Made by a program: the position numbers and the translations under genes. Below the pieces are notes generated by a model, which was not told where the DNA came from, did no database searches, and saw nothing but the letters and a program-made list of their open reading frames with translations. 64,000 nt of DNA, from positions 1 to 64,000 of IMG/VR virus record IMGVR_UViG_3300042882_000899. One strand, written 5' to 3'. Source of the DNA: a virus. This document shows positions 17,599-26,163 of this stretch, piece after piece (within the stretch, counting starts at the first letter, position 1; every line of letters starts with the position of its first letter).

Positions 17599-18015
17599 AT
17601 GGTAACACAATTTGCTATGGATCTATTCAAAGATCCATTTTTTATTGGCTTTAACAGAGAGTTGGAGCGTTTCAATAGTCTTAGTAAGGTAAATAATACT
17701 GCATTCCCGCCGTATGATTTGCTAAAGCTAGACGAAGACAACTATCAGTTAACGCTGGCAGTTGCTGGATTCACCAGAGAAGATCTAACTGTATCAATAG
17801 AGGACGGAAGTCTTTGGATTACAGGTGAGATTACAGAAGTAACAGATGCAGAAGTTGTCCATAAGGGAATTGCTGCACGTAAGTTCACAAGAATCTTTGA
17901 ACTAAGTGAATACATGGAAGTTTCTAGCGTAGAACTAAAAGACGGAATGTTAAATATCCGTGTTATTAGAAATCTACCAAAAGAAAAACAACCAAAAATT
18001 CTAAAAATTAAATAA
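17599..18015 (+). CDS. Hsp20/alpha-crystallin small heat-shock protein
   Basis: 138-residue ATP-independent holdase. The alpha-crystallin domain starts at YDLLKLDEDNYQLTLAVAGF and includes GIAARKFTRIFELSEYMEVSSVELKDGMLNI, the usual GxL-type strand, then a C-terminal IxI-like PKILKIK. Small heat-shock proteins are known from other large phages, where they are thought to protect folding of virion proteins; a GroES-like protein is also encoded here. Confidence 0.9.
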   Translation: MVTQFAMDLFKDPFFIGFNRELERFNSLSKVNNTAFPPYDLLKLDEDNYQLTLAVAGFTREDLTVSIEDGSLWITGEITEVTDAEVVHKGIAARKFTRIFELSEYMEVSSVELKDGMLNIRVIRNLPKEKQPKILKIK

Positions 18016-18065
18016 AAGTGAGACCTGGGTATGTCCAAAAACTGCCCTCTAACAGAGAGATTGAT

Positions 18066-18827
18066 ATGATTATTCAAATTATTGGGCTACCAGGTTCTGG
18101 AAAGACGGAGTTAGCAAAAGCATTAAAGGAAAGAATTAACGCCATTCATCTTAACGCAGATGAAGTACGTGCAACAGTAAACTCTGATTTAAGTTTTACC
18201 CCAGAGGATAGAATTGAGCAGGCAAGACGCATGGGTGAGATGGCTCGCTTAATTGCTAAGCAAGGAGTTGCACCAGTTATTGTAGATTTTGTATGTCCAA
18301 CTGACATTACTCGTGCAGCATTTGGCAAGCCAGATATATTTGTATTTATGGACACTCTTGCTGAAGGTCGTTTTGAAGACACAAACAAAATGTTTGAGCG
18401 ACCAACAGAGTTTGATGTATCATTTATTAGCCATAACTTAGATGCTGAAGCAAAGGCGTCTCATATTATTGACAAGTTCCGCCTGCACGATTGGTCAGCT
18501 CCAACAACTTTAATGCTGGGCAGATATCAACCATGGCATGAGGGACACCATGCACTATATAAAGAGGCGGGAAAGAGAACAGATCAAGTCCTACTTGGAG
18601 TACGCAATACATACAATACAAGTGAGAAAGATCCTCTCAAGTTTGATCAGGTAAAAGAATACATTGCTAAAGATGAATTTATGGATGGCGCATTAGTGCT
18701 AAGACTTCCTAATATTACTAACATTGTATATGGTCGTGATGTAGGGTATAAGATTGAGCAAGTAGATTTGGGGGCAGACATTCATGCTATATCGGCTACG
18801 CAAAAACGTAAAGAAATGGGCATCTAA
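18066..18827 (+). CDS. APS-kinase-like / nucleotidyltransferase fusion
   Basis: Start ATG 18066, just before the P-loop. Residues 5-13 are GLPGSGKTE; HLNADEVRATVNSDLSF and EDRIEQARRMGEMARL follow adenylylsulfate kinase (CysC). The second half opens with LGRYQPWHEGHHAL, an HxGH nucleotidyltransferase motif, and ends with VYGRDVGYKIEQ. Such kinase/transferase fusions resemble NadR in reverse order; a sulfate-activation role (PAPS) is possible because two sulfotransferases are encoded in the window. Substrates are not proven. Confidence 0.72.
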   Translation: MIIQIIGLPGSGKTELAKALKERINAIHLNADEVRATVNSDLSFTPEDRIEQARRMGEMARLIAKQGVAPVIVDFVCPTDITRAAFGKPDIFVFMDTLAEGRFEDTNKMFERPTEFDVSFISHNLDAEAKASHIIDKFRLHDWSAPTTLMLGRYQPWHEGHHALYKEAGKRTDQVLLGVRNTYNTSEKDPLKFDQVKEYIAKDEFMDGALVLRLPNITNIVYGRDVGYKIEQVDLGADIHAISATQKRKEMGI

Positions 18828-18840
18828 GTTTTTTAAAAAG

Positions 18841-18879
18841 ATGAATAAGCCAGTTAATAATTACGAGTGGCCAGCATGA
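18841..18879 (+). CDS. possible 12-residue leader peptide
   Basis: ATG ... TGA reading MNKPVNNYEWPA, overlapping the next start as ATGA. It could couple translation to the DUF2061 gene. Very short, so weak. Confidence 0.25.
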   Translation: MNKPVNNYEWPA

Positions 18880-19079
18880 ACGTATCTAAACAAAGATCAG
18901 CACTCAAGGCTATAACATGGCGTATAATTGGAACAGCTGACACCTTCGCTATATCTTGGATAATAACAAAGGAACCAGTTACTGCAGGTGCAATAGCGAG
19001 CTTTGAGGTATTTACAAAAACAATACTTTATTATTTTCATGAGCGTGGCTGGAACAAAGTAAAGTGGGGCAGAAAGTAA
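18876..19079 (+). CDS. DUF2061-like membrane protein, 67 aa
   Basis: Begins KQRSALKAITWRIIGTADTF and ends YYFHERGWNKVKWGRK, the two signatures of the DUF2061 family, with hydrophobic segments between. Start chosen at ATG 18876 by ATGA overlap; GTG 18867 is possible. A second member is at 29959. Function unknown. Confidence 0.78.
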   Translation: MNVSKQRSALKAITWRIIGTADTFAISWIITKEPVTAGAIASFEVFTKTILYYFHERGWNKVKWGRK

Positions 19080-19267
19080 TGCCAGTATACGAATATAAAT
19101 GCTCATACGATGAAGCACATGCAACTATGTCAGTACATAGATCAATTAAAGATGATGATCCAGGTTACACATGTGTTGAATGTGAATCAGTAATGATAAG
19201 ACATTTCACACCATTTGGTATACAATTTAAAGGTAATGGCTTTTATAAAACAGATAATCCCAAATAG
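19079..19267 (+). CDS. FmdB-like zinc ribbon protein, 62 aa
   Basis: Begins MPVYEYKCSYDEAH and has CVECESVM plus the late GNGFYKTDN, the layout of the FmdB putative regulator family; the first cysteine pair is degenerate (one Cys). TAATG coupling to the previous gene. Confidence 0.75.
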   Translation: MPVYEYKCSYDEAHATMSVHRSIKDDDPGYTCVECESVMIRHFTPFGIQFKGNGFYKTDNPK

Positions 19268-19318
19268 TTAAAGTGGTATAATTACTATGTAACAAAATAT
19301 GTTATGTAGGAGTTATAG

Positions 19319-21403
19319 TTGACTAGGACTAAAGCATGGAGATTATCATTAGCCACCATTTTAATGTTTGGATGGGTATTTCTTACTCCTGCCCATGGAG
19401 ATGATCCACTTAGCCTAGCCGCTCAAGAAATAGAAGAGCTTAATAATAAAGTATCTAATTTAGTTTATCAAGATGATTTTATAGATCTTATAGATATAGC
19501 AGAAAATAAATTTACATATGCAAAAAATGCGATGGAGCTTAAAGATGATGCATATGATGCCTACGATGATTCAGTAGATGCAGAGGCCGCAGCACTAGAA
19601 GCTAGAAGCCTTGCCCAGTCAAATGTAGATGGCCAGACAGCCACAGTAGCTTTGGCTCTTGAGCATAAAGATAATGCCCTTGAAGAAAAGAATGACGCTC
19701 AAGATGCGCTAAGCATAGCCAACATTAATGTTCAAACCACCCAATCAAATATGCAGAGTGCTGGAGGAGCAGGTCTTTCTTATACAGTTTATAACCTATT
19801 AAGAAGTGGAAATTCGGCAGTCCCTGGATCTGTAATTTGTTCTGGAACATGGAACTCAAATTATATGCAACTCCCAGTATGCGGAAATAGATACGAGGAT
19901 TTCATTGTTAAATTTACTGGACATATTACTGTTCCATCATGGTTTTCAACAGTAGAATTCGCAGGATACACAGATGATGGTTTTAGAATGTATGTTGATG
20001 GACAACTTGCTGTTAATAACTGGGTGGAGCAAGGTGTAAGATGGAGTGCTTGGTCTCCAACATACGATGTAAGCGAAGACAAGACTTTAGATGTAGAGAT
20101 ATGGTGGTATAACGGAGGAGGCCCAGGATCCTATCATCTTGGTTGGACAATTCCTGGAGGAATGACTGGTGCAGGGTGTGATTATGCTGGAGATCCACGA
20201 GTATGGGGAGAAAACTTTAGTTGTAATCTAAATACATTCTCTTCTGGATCAGGACCAACTCAAGCACAGTTAGATGCATATGACGAAGCACTTGCAGCAA
20301 GGGCTACAGCGCAAACAAATTATAACAATAAGTTAGAAGTATACAATGACAAACTAAGTATTTATAATCAAGAAGTGCAGACCTTACAAAATCTTACATC
20401 AAACCTTACAACAGCAGTCCAAAACCTAACAATCGCACAACAAAACCTAACATCTGCTTTAGAATTAAAGAATAATAGAATAAACACATATGATCAATCT
20501 ATAATTGATTTGAATGCTGCTATTGAAGATGCATGGACTTATTATTTTGAGCAATCTGAAAGAGAATTAAACGCTGCTATTGCACAAGCAGCAGCCAACG
20601 CTGCAGCCAATCAGCCTACACCAGAACCAAGTCAAGAACCAACACCTGAGCCTACAGACGAACCAACACCTGAGCCTACAGACGAGCCCACACCTGAGCC
20701 TACAGACGAGCCCACACCTGAGCCTACAGACGAGCCCACACCTGAGCCTACAGACGAGCCCACACCTGAGCCTACAGACGAGCCCACACCTGAGCCTACA
20801 GACGAGCCCACACCTGAGCCTACAGACGAGCCCACACCTGAGCCTACAGACGAGCCAACAGATAATGTTGAAATTAAAGATGAAGTTTTAGCAGCCTTAG
20901 TTCCTGAAAAAGGAAGCGGAACCGAAGAAGATCTATCTAATGTTATTGCAAATCTTACAAGCAAGGATAATAAATTAGTTGTATTATCTCCAGAACAAAT
21001 CTCTGCAGTTAGCCAAACGCTACAGGCTTTAACTCAAGAGGCAAAGGTTGAAGTTGCAGAAACCCTAGGAATTAAGGCTTCAGATGTTGCTAAAATTGCA
21101 GAGGCTATGGAAAGCAACCCAGGGCTTGCACAGGCATTTGTTGAGTTTGAGTCTAGAGCAGAGTCAGCGGGAGATGCAAGCATGCCATATACTTTAGCGG
21201 ACGCAACAACAGAGGTGCAAACAGAAGCATTTTTGGCGGATCCAATAGGAGCATTTACGGACATAGATTTTGGTAAGGTATTAAATCCCTCAGAATGGGG
21301 TAAAGATATGACAGATGACCAAAGAGAAAAAGCGCAGGAAGTTGTAATACCAGTAATTATCGCATCAAATATTATTGCAGCTGCAATGACTAGGAGGATA
21401 TAA
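19319..21403 (+). CDS. secreted PA14-domain protein with coiled coils and proline-rich repeats
   Basis: 694 residues from TTG 19319, six bases after AGGAG. Signal peptide LATILMFGWVFLTPAHG. Long alanine/aspartate-rich coiled coil to about residue 150, then a PA14 domain (about 153-300: FAGYTDDGFRMYVDGQ and VEIWWYNGGGPGSYHLGW are classic), a second coiled coil, nine PTPEPTDE repeats, and a C-terminal hydrophobic segment VVIPVIIASNIIAAA. PA14 domains bind sugars. A surface-anchored or virion-associated adhesin or lysis factor is likely; it heads the lysis group. TGGTATAAT at 19273-19281 is a good extended -10. Confidence 0.82.
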   Translation: MTRTKAWRLSLATILMFGWVFLTPAHGDDPLSLAAQEIEELNNKVSNLVYQDDFIDLIDIAENKFTYAKNAMELKDDAYDAYDDSVDAEAAALEARSLAQSNVDGQTATVALALEHKDNALEEKNDAQDALSIANINVQTTQSNMQSAGGAGLSYTVYNLLRSGNSAVPGSVICSGTWNSNYMQLPVCGNRYEDFIVKFTGHITVPSWFSTVEFAGYTDDGFRMYVDGQLAVNNWVEQGVRWSAWSPTYDVSEDKTLDVEIWWYNGGGPGSYHLGWTIPGGMTGAGCDYAGDPRVWGENFSCNLNTFSSGSGPTQAQLDAYDEALAARATAQTNYNNKLEVYNDKLSIYNQEVQTLQNLTSNLTTAVQNLTIAQQNLTSALELKNNRINTYDQSIIDLNAAIEDAWTYYFEQSERELNAAIAQAAANAAANQPTPEPSQEPTPEPTDEPTPEPTDEPTPEPTDEPTPEPTDEPTPEPTDEPTPEPTDEPTPEPTDEPTPEPTDEPTPEPTDEPTDNVEIKDEVLAALVPEKGSGTEEDLSNVIANLTSKDNKLVVLSPEQISAVSQTLQALTQEAKVEVAETLGIKASDVAKIAEAMESNPGLAQAFVEFESRAESAGDASMPYTLADATTEVQTEAFLADPIGAFTDIDFGKVLNPSEWGKDMTDDQREKAQEVVIPVIIASNIIAAAMTRRI
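20639..20854 (+). repeat. nine tandem 24-bp repeats encoding PTPEPTDE
   Basis: Nine near-identical 24-base units in frame inside the PA14 gene. The middle copies are nearly identical at the DNA level, implying recent slippage. Encodes a stiff acidic, proline-rich spacer. Confidence 0.93.
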
Positions 21404-21597
21404 TGAAAATAATCAAGGCCCTATTTAAATATATATGGGAAGTAATCAAGGAAAGCATAGCCCAGATATTTACCCTTTTGGGATTCTTTATTGCTTGGCT
21501 AACCCTTACTGGATCAGCCCAGCAGGTAGTAGGAGTTGCTACAGTTATTGCTACAGCAATATGGCTTCTAACCATACCACTACGAAAAGAGGACTAA
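21403..21597 (+). CDS. membrane protein, 64 aa (possible holin)
   Basis: TAATG overlap with the PA14 gene. Amphipathic basic start, then two hydrophobic stretches (FTLLGFFIAWLTLTG and VVGVATVIATAIWLLTI) and a charged tail. Size and topology suit a small holin, and lysis genes follow; holin identity is inferred from context. Confidence 0.6.
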   Translation: MKIIKALFKYIWEVIKESIAQIFTLLGFFIAWLTLTGSAQQVVGVATVIATAIWLLTIPLRKED

Positions 21598-21614
21598 TAG
21601 TGTATAATTATCCT

Positions 21615-21830
21615 ATGAAGAAAATAAGTGCTATTGCTTTAGCATGCTTGCTAATGCTATCATTAACTGGGTGCGACTCTTTAAATAGATACCGCTATCC
21701 ATGCCAAGATCCTAAAAATTGGGAAACAGCAGAGTGCACTCCTCCAGAATGTGAAGCTTCACAGACTTGCACAAAAGATGTAATAAAGATTACACCTACA
21801 ACACCAGAACAGGAAATAACAAATGGCTAA
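21615..21830 (+). CDS. small lipoprotein, 71 aa
   Basis: Signal peptide ending in the lipobox LTGC, so Cys24 would be lipidated and membrane-anchored. The mature part has four more cysteines (YPCQD, ECTPPEC, TCTKD). TATAAT at 21603-21608 places transcription start exactly on ATG 21615, so the mRNA is leaderless. Between the membrane protein and the holin-like gene; may assist lysis or superinfection exclusion. Confidence 0.75.
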   Translation: MKKISAIALACLLMLSLTGCDSLNRYRYPCQDPKNWETAECTPPECEASQTCTKDVIKITPTTPEQEITNG

Positions 21831-22233
21831 AGAAAAACTAACGCCCGCAGATTTAGATGCTCGATTAAAGTTTATTCTAGGAATAACACTTGGAAGCATT
21901 TTGTTTCTAACAGCTCTTGGAATTATTTATGGGCTGTTGTTTGTAACACAACCTATTGGAGCTCAGTCAGAAAACGACAAGATGTTTTTCAATGTTCTAG
22001 GAAGCATTGCAACGTTTATTACAGGCACACTGGCAGGAATTTTGATTGGAAACTCAGGCGCTAAAGATATTATGGCTGCCCAGATTCAAAATAAAGAAGT
22101 AGATGCAAAAAATACTCAGGCGGATAAAAAATTAGAAGCAGAGATTGACGCAACAGCAGCACGTTTAGCGGCAAAGCCTGATGGGGCTATGCCAGCAGAG
22201 CAGCCAGTTGATGCAGATTGGGATAAGGAATAA
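21823..22233 (+). CDS. holin-like membrane protein, 136 aa
   Basis: Two transmembrane helices (ILGITLGSILFLTALGIIYG and FNVLGSIATFITGTLAGIL) separated by a short polar loop, then a charged helical tail. Placed three bases before the endolysin. Probably forms the membrane lesion that releases or activates the endolysin. Confidence 0.65.
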   Translation: MAKEKLTPADLDARLKFILGITLGSILFLTALGIIYGLLFVTQPIGAQSENDKMFFNVLGSIATFITGTLAGILIGNSGAKDIMAAQIQNKEVDAKNTQADKKLEAEIDATAARLAAKPDGAMPAEQPVDADWDKE

Positions 22234-22235
22234 TT

Positions 22236-22832
22236 ATGTCACAAGATTTCCCAGTTCCAGCAGAAACAGCAAAGGCTCCTAAAGGAAGCGTTGCTAGATT
22301 AATTCAAGTTGCTAAATCTCAAGTAGGATACATTGAAGGTCCTAAAGATAATGAAACAAAGTATGGCGCTTATACAAAAGCCAACTTTCAGCCATGGTGC
22401 GGAAGCTTTGTAAATTGGTGTGGAAATGAAGCTGGCGTAAAGATTCCTAATACTGTATATACTCCAGGTGGTGCAGCAGCATTTAAAAAAGCTGGTGCAT
22501 GGATTGATGGAGATATTGCAGATCCAGAACCAGGAGATATAGCCTATTTTGATTTCCCTTCAGACGGTGTCGATAGAATTTCTCACGTAGGAATTGTTAT
22601 TGAAGACAACGAAGACGGAACTGTTTGGTGCATTGAGGGAAATACATCAAGCAACAAAAAGGGAAGTCAAAGAAATGGCGGAGAAACCTGCAAACAACTT
22701 CGTGCCTATAAGAAAAACAAAGCAGGAGTTATGGTTTCTATTGTAGGATTTGGTCGCCCAAAGTTTAAATCTGGAGGGTCAGCAAAGCCAACCGTATCAG
22801 CAGATGGTGTTTGCCCAACCTGCGGTAAATGA
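22236..22832 (+). CDS. CHAP-domain endolysin
   Basis: 198-residue cell-wall hydrolase. Catalytic Cys in WCGSFVNWCGNEAG near residue 50 and His in SHVGIVIE near 114 define the CHAP amidase/peptidase. Ends with a short VCPTCGK element after a flexible linker. No signal peptide, consistent with holin-dependent release. Confidence 0.87.
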   Translation: MSQDFPVPAETAKAPKGSVARLIQVAKSQVGYIEGPKDNETKYGAYTKANFQPWCGSFVNWCGNEAGVKIPNTVYTPGGAAAFKKAGAWIDGDIADPEPGDIAYFDFPSDGVDRISHVGIVIEDNEDGTVWCIEGNTSSNKKGSQRNGGETCKQLRAYKKNKAGVMVSIVGFGRPKFKSGGSAKPTVSADGVCPTCGK

Positions 22833-22975
22833 ATAAATATTTAATAAAGCTAGAAATATCCGTAGAGGTTGAAGCTTTTGATGAAAACGATGCAAGAGAG
22901 TATGTTTCAGACATATTTGGAGTTGATGATGAAGTCAAGTCTGTCAAGATTTTGACTGTTAAACAAAAGAGTTAG
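22829..22975 (+). CDS. hypothetical protein, 48 aa
   Basis: ATGA overlap with the endolysin gene. Strand-helix-strand pattern (YLIKLEISVEVEAFDENDAREYV ... VKSVKILTVKQ reads as a small ferredoxin-like half) similar to small actinophage proteins. Its TAG stop is in frame with the next gene. Confidence 0.6.
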   Translation: MNKYLIKLEISVEVEAFDENDAREYVSDIFGVDDEVKSVKILTVKQKS

Positions 22976-22984
22976 GCTAAAAAG

Positions 22985-23677
22985 ATTAAAGTTGTTGTTG
23001 TCACTGGTGCCAGTTTTGGAATAGGTAAAGCAGTAGCATTGGGGTTTTCAAAACTTGGGTACAAGGTATTTGCCTGTTCTAGAAAGATGCCATACCTGGA
23101 AGATCTGACAAGGCTAGATGGCGGAGAAAATATAGTTCCAGTACAGTTGGATATAACATTGCCAGATAGTGTAAAGAATCTTTCTGAAAAAATTGGAAAT
23201 TTAAATATTGATATTTTAGTTAACTCTGCTGGTGGAGATATGACTGGTCCTAAAGATGGCGGCTTGAAAGATTACACAATGGAAGAGTTTAGCGAGGCAT
23301 TTAATTTAAATGTTTTTGGAACTTTTGAAGTTATAAAAACAATAATCCCTAAAATGAAAAAAGAAAGCAACCCTATTATATTTACACTATCATCTGTTGC
23401 TGGTCAAGCAAATACAAATAATGTAGGTTTGCCTTACCATTTAGCTAAAAATTCAGAGAGTAAAATGCTTGACTTTTTATCAAAAGACATCTATCCTATA
23501 AGAAGTACAGATTTAATAATTTCTACAGTAAATAGCTTTAGAAAAGAAGAGATGAAAGATTCAGCTATGACCCCAGAAGATATATTTAGTGTAATTAAAT
23601 TTATATCAGAATCACCAAGCTATTTAACTGTAGACAAGATTCATTTAAGGCACATAAATTCAGGCGGGGCAATATAA
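22985..23677 (+). CDS. short-chain dehydrogenase/reductase, apparent ATT start
   Basis: NAD(P)-dependent oxidoreductase of about 230 residues. The cofactor motif TGASFGIG lies at the N-terminus, the catalytic Ser in TLSSVAG and the YxxxK motif as YHLAK. After the in-frame TAG at 22973 the frame reads GCT AAA AAG ATT AAA with no ATG, GTG or TTG before the Rossmann strand; the first TTG (23039) would delete the cofactor motif. ATT 22985 with an upstream AGG is the best start; readthrough of TAG is the alternative. Substrate unknown. Confidence 0.75.
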   Translation: MKVVVVTGASFGIGKAVALGFSKLGYKVFACSRKMPYLEDLTRLDGGENIVPVQLDITLPDSVKNLSEKIGNLNIDILVNSAGGDMTGPKDGGLKDYTMEEFSEAFNLNVFGTFEVIKTIIPKMKKESNPIIFTLSSVAGQANTNNVGLPYHLAKNSESKMLDFLSKDIYPIRSTDLIISTVNSFRKEEMKDSAMTPEDIFSVIKFISESPSYLTVDKIHLRHINSGGAI

Positions 23678-23910
23678 TGATCTGTCTTAACGAGTCAGGC
23701 GTTAATGTATTAAAAAAAAGAGCAGAGTCTAGTAACCTAGAAATTCGCTGGAATAACTACGATGTAATATTATGGCAAAAAGACTCTTCTGGATTCTTTA
23801 ATGTAAACGGAGAGTATAGAAAAAATAGCTGGGGCATTAGCAGTAAGTTTATTGTTAATGAAAATGGAGTTTGGGCTTTTCCAAAAAAATATGTCAAATA
23901 TTTTAAATGA
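23677..23910 (+). CDS. hypothetical protein, 77 aa
   Basis: TAATG overlap with the dehydrogenase. Strand-rich, basic, with repeated aromatic residues (ILWQKDSSGFFNVNGEYRKNSWG). No family recognised. Confidence 0.65.
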   Translation: MICLNESGVNVLKKRAESSNLEIRWNNYDVILWQKDSSGFFNVNGEYRKNSWGISSKFIVNENGVWAFPKKYVKYFK

Positions 23911-24202
23911 TTTAGACTCTGATGAGCAATCTATAAGGTGGTGGCACCTTGCCGCATGCAGTGGCATGGATACAAATTTATTTTTTGATAAATATGAATC
24001 AGATATAAATATGTCTAAGGCCATAGATCAATGCTGTTTATCTTGCCCAGTTATGGCAATTTGTTATAAAGCTGGTGTAGATAATAATGAGTACGGAGTT
24101 TGGGGCGGTGTATTTTTGTCAGCAGGGCTAGTAGATAAAATAAAAAATGTTCATAAGACAAAAGATATATGGAAACAAGTAAAGGCAAAACATAGTGTCT
24201 AA
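23891..24202 (+). CDS. WhiB-family iron-sulfur transcription regulator
   Basis: 103 residues. Four cluster ligands C23, C49, C52, C58 (AAC then CLSCPVMAIC, spacing Cx2Cx5C) and the GVWGG turn are the WhiB signature. WhiB proteins occur only in actinobacteria and their phages, where they bind the housekeeping sigma factor; this one may redirect or damp host transcription. Starts at ATG 23891, overlapping the previous gene by 20 bases. Confidence 0.92.
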   Translation: MSNILNDLDSDEQSIRWWHLAACSGMDTNLFFDKYESDINMSKAIDQCCLSCPVMAICYKAGVDNNEYGVWGGVFLSAGLVDKIKNVHKTKDIWKQVKAKHSV

Positions 24203-24500
24203 CGTTTACGACAATAAGCATTTTAAATATGGTATGAACCAATGGACTGGTGAACCCAACAAGCCAGTTTTTTATAATGCAGATATGAAAAAAAAGTTAA
24301 GGGAATTAAACAAGCCTATGTTTTTGCTTATGGATGTTGTTCAGTACCCAGAATTTTTAGCATTAAGGCTATATGAAGATAATTTTATTCAGTTTGATGG
24401 CATTGAGAAAGAAAAAGTTATTGATTATGTTTCAAAAGCTAAAAAGCTACTTGAATCTTATGGAGTCAGGGTTGAACTAGAAGGGAAACCTCATGGGTAA
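24195..24500 (+). CDS. hypothetical protein, 101 aa
   Basis: GTG start overlapping the whiB stop. Mixed alpha/beta; no known motif. Overlaps the next gene by eight bases. Confidence 0.65.
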   Translation: MSNVYDNKHFKYGMNQWTGEPNKPVFYNADMKKKLRELNKPMFLLMDVVQYPEFLALRLYEDNFIQFDGIEKEKVIDYVSKAKKLLESYGVRVELEGKPHG

Positions 24501-25005
24501 TCAGAAAAAATATTTAGAGGAATATAAAACAGCTAGCGAGTTGCAGTTAAACAAAACACACTATCAGGTAGTAGATGACTTTAAAGAGTCTAGTAAGGGC
24601 CAGTTTGATAAATATATGCTCACTGTTGCCAGGGATGGTGAGAGCCCAGTTAGGTCTATTCGTGAGTTCAATAATGCAGTAGATGCTGTTAATGTTTATA
24701 ACTCATATACAGACTGGGGTTTTGCAAAGGAGTACCTGACTGTTTGCCTTTACCAGCCAGGTGGATTTATGTCAGAAAAAATATTAAGGCGTGTCCATAT
24801 AGGGGGTTCAAGCGGTGACTGCACATTTATAAAAGATGATTATATAAAGGCAGCAAAAATCTTGCTTGACTTCAAAGATAATTTAGAATATGCTGTATAC
24901 CAGCAACTTGTTAAAGAATTTGCTGGATTGTTTTCAAAAGATAACATCAGGTTTGATGTTACTCGCTTCTTTAAAGAAGCTCAATGTGAAGAGGTTTTTG
25001 AATGA
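24493..25005 (+). CDS. hypothetical protein, 170 aa, fused form of the 49455/49643 pair
   Basis: Not a named family. Its middle (YTDWGFAKEYLTVCLYQPGG) matches the minus-strand gene at 49643 (FTDWGFADEYATVNLYTPTG), and its C-terminus (LFSKDNIRFDVTRFFKEA) matches the gene at 49455 (MFAKDNERFDVKRFHEA). So one long gene here equals two adjacent short genes there. Probably a conserved phage-specific protein whose two domains work together. Confidence 0.7.
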   Translation: MGNQKKYLEEYKTASELQLNKTHYQVVDDFKESSKGQFDKYMLTVARDGESPVRSIREFNNAVDAVNVYNSYTDWGFAKEYLTVCLYQPGGFMSEKILRRVHIGGSSGDCTFIKDDYIKAAKILLDFKDNLEYAVYQQLVKEFAGLFSKDNIRFDVTRFFKEAQCEEVFE

Positions 25006-25241
25006 ACGAAAAAATATTTTGCTACTCATGCAACAAAACAAAAAATAAATTAAATTTAAAGAAGTCATCTCTTCTAAATATAAACTTATTTCTTTGCCAG
25101 ACATGCATAGACAATAAGTTTGAGCCAAGGTGGGTAGTTCTAATTGCTGGAAGGCAGGATGGGCATGAGCATGTTAAGGATTTCATTCAGAAAAAAAGAT
25201 ATATTGGAGCTGAAATTACAGCATCTGAGCTATTAATTTAG
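25002..25241 (+). CDS. zinc-ribbon protein, 79 aa
   Basis: ATGA overlap with the previous gene. CYSCNKTKN and LCQTCIDNKFEPRWVVL form two CxxC knuckles; the latter pattern is common in small phage zinc ribbons. Function unknown. Confidence 0.68.
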   Translation: MNEKIFCYSCNKTKNKLNLKKSSLLNINLFLCQTCIDNKFEPRWVVLIAGRQDGHEHVKDFIQKKRYIGAEITASELLI

Positions 25242-25248
25242 ATTAATT

Positions 25249-25268
25249 ATAAGGTATAATTACCTTAT
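25249..25268 (+). promoter_or_regulatory. palindromic operator over a -10 box
   Basis: ATAAGGTA and TACCTTAT form an 8-bp perfect inverted repeat around TAAT; the -10 TATAAT (25255-25260) lies inside it. A repressor bound here would block transcription of the next gene, whose ATG is three bases beyond the expected start. Confidence 0.55.
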
Positions 25269-25269
25269 A

Positions 25270-25584
25270 ATGGAAATAACTTACATAACGATTGTAGTAT
25301 CAGTATTAGCTGCAACGCTCAGCGGGTTTGCTACTGCGTTGGTTAATGGGTTTAGAGACGCTAAAAAGGAAAGAAATAGGCGGGAAGAGCGTGAAAAAGA
25401 CCACCTTAAATTAGATATAAAAGACCTAAAAATAGAGTTATATCAGCTTGAAAAAGAATTAAATGAGTGGAAAGATAAATATTATAAAGCCATTCAAGAT
25501 TTAATTGAAATGAAATCTGAGCTTGAAAGCGTATTATCCCAATTAAATCATATTGAATATCATGAGATGATGGACACAGAATAA
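25270..25584 (+). CDS. membrane-anchored coiled-coil protein, 104 aa
   Basis: One N-terminal transmembrane helix (YITIVVSVLAATLSGFATALV) then a long charged coiled coil. Nearly leaderless, under a palindromic promoter. Could be a spanin-like or membrane-scaffolding protein; not proven. Confidence 0.65.
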   Translation: MEITYITIVVSVLAATLSGFATALVNGFRDAKKERNRREEREKDHLKLDIKDLKIELYQLEKELNEWKDKYYKAIQDLIEMKSELESVLSQLNHIEYHEMMDTE

Positions 25585-25605
25585 TTAAAATAGTACAATA
25601 AAGGT

Positions 25606-26163
25606 ATGACTTGTATTGTTGCAATTGCCCAAAATGGTGTAGTATACATGGGTGCTGATCATGCAGCATCTGACGATAAGACTGGATGGATTTTGTCCAG
25701 AAAAGATCCCAAGGTTTTTAAAGTGGGACAATATGGTATTGCATTTACAGATTCTTTTAGAATGGGACAGATCTTACAATACAACTGGACCCCACCAAAA
25801 TACACTCCTACAAAAACAAACTCAGGTCTTGACAAGTTTATGAGAACTAAATTTGTTGACTCAGTCAAAGAATCATTTAAGGAACATGGTTACGGAAACT
25901 TTGGCCCAAACGAAGATGGAGATACTGGTGGTATTTTTATAGTTGGGGTATGCGGTAGACTCTTTACTGTAGATGAAGACTTCCATGTTGGAGAAAATGT
26001 TGTAAACTACATGGCTGAAGGATCTGGCGGAACGATAGCTCTTGGAGCTTTACACGCTACGAAGAAACAAAAAAACCCTAGAATTAGATTGAAAGCAGCC
26101 TTAGAGGCGGCAACTGAGTTTAATATGAGCGTAGCAGCCCCCTATACATACATTCAAGTTTAG
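25606..26163 (+). CDS. proteasome beta/HslV-like Ntn-hydrolase
   Basis: 185 residues. Starts M-T-C-I-V-A; removal of Met would expose Thr2 as nucleophile, as in HslV and proteasome beta subunits. GVVYMGADHAAS near residue 11 and KVFKVGQYGIAFTDSFRMGQ near 36 follow the family. Phages carry related proteins of unknown use. TACAAT at 25594-25599 puts the transcript start on the A of ATG, so it is leaderless. No unfoldase partner is visible. Confidence 0.78.
   Translation: MTCIVAIAQNGVVYMGADHAASDDKTGWILSRKDPKVFKVGQYGIAFTDSFRMGQILQYNWTPPKYTPTKTNSGLDKFMRTKFVDSVKESFKEHGYGNFGPNEDGDTGGIFIVGVCGRLFTVDEDFHVGENVVNYMAEGSGGTIALGALHATKKQKNPRIRLKAALEAATEFNMSVAAPYTYIQV

Noticed and set aside
20632-20964. minus-strand frame of Gly/Ser repeats inside the PA14 gene
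   Set aside because: It is the mirror of the PTPEPTDE repeat DNA; the plus frame has a signal peptide and a PA14 domain.
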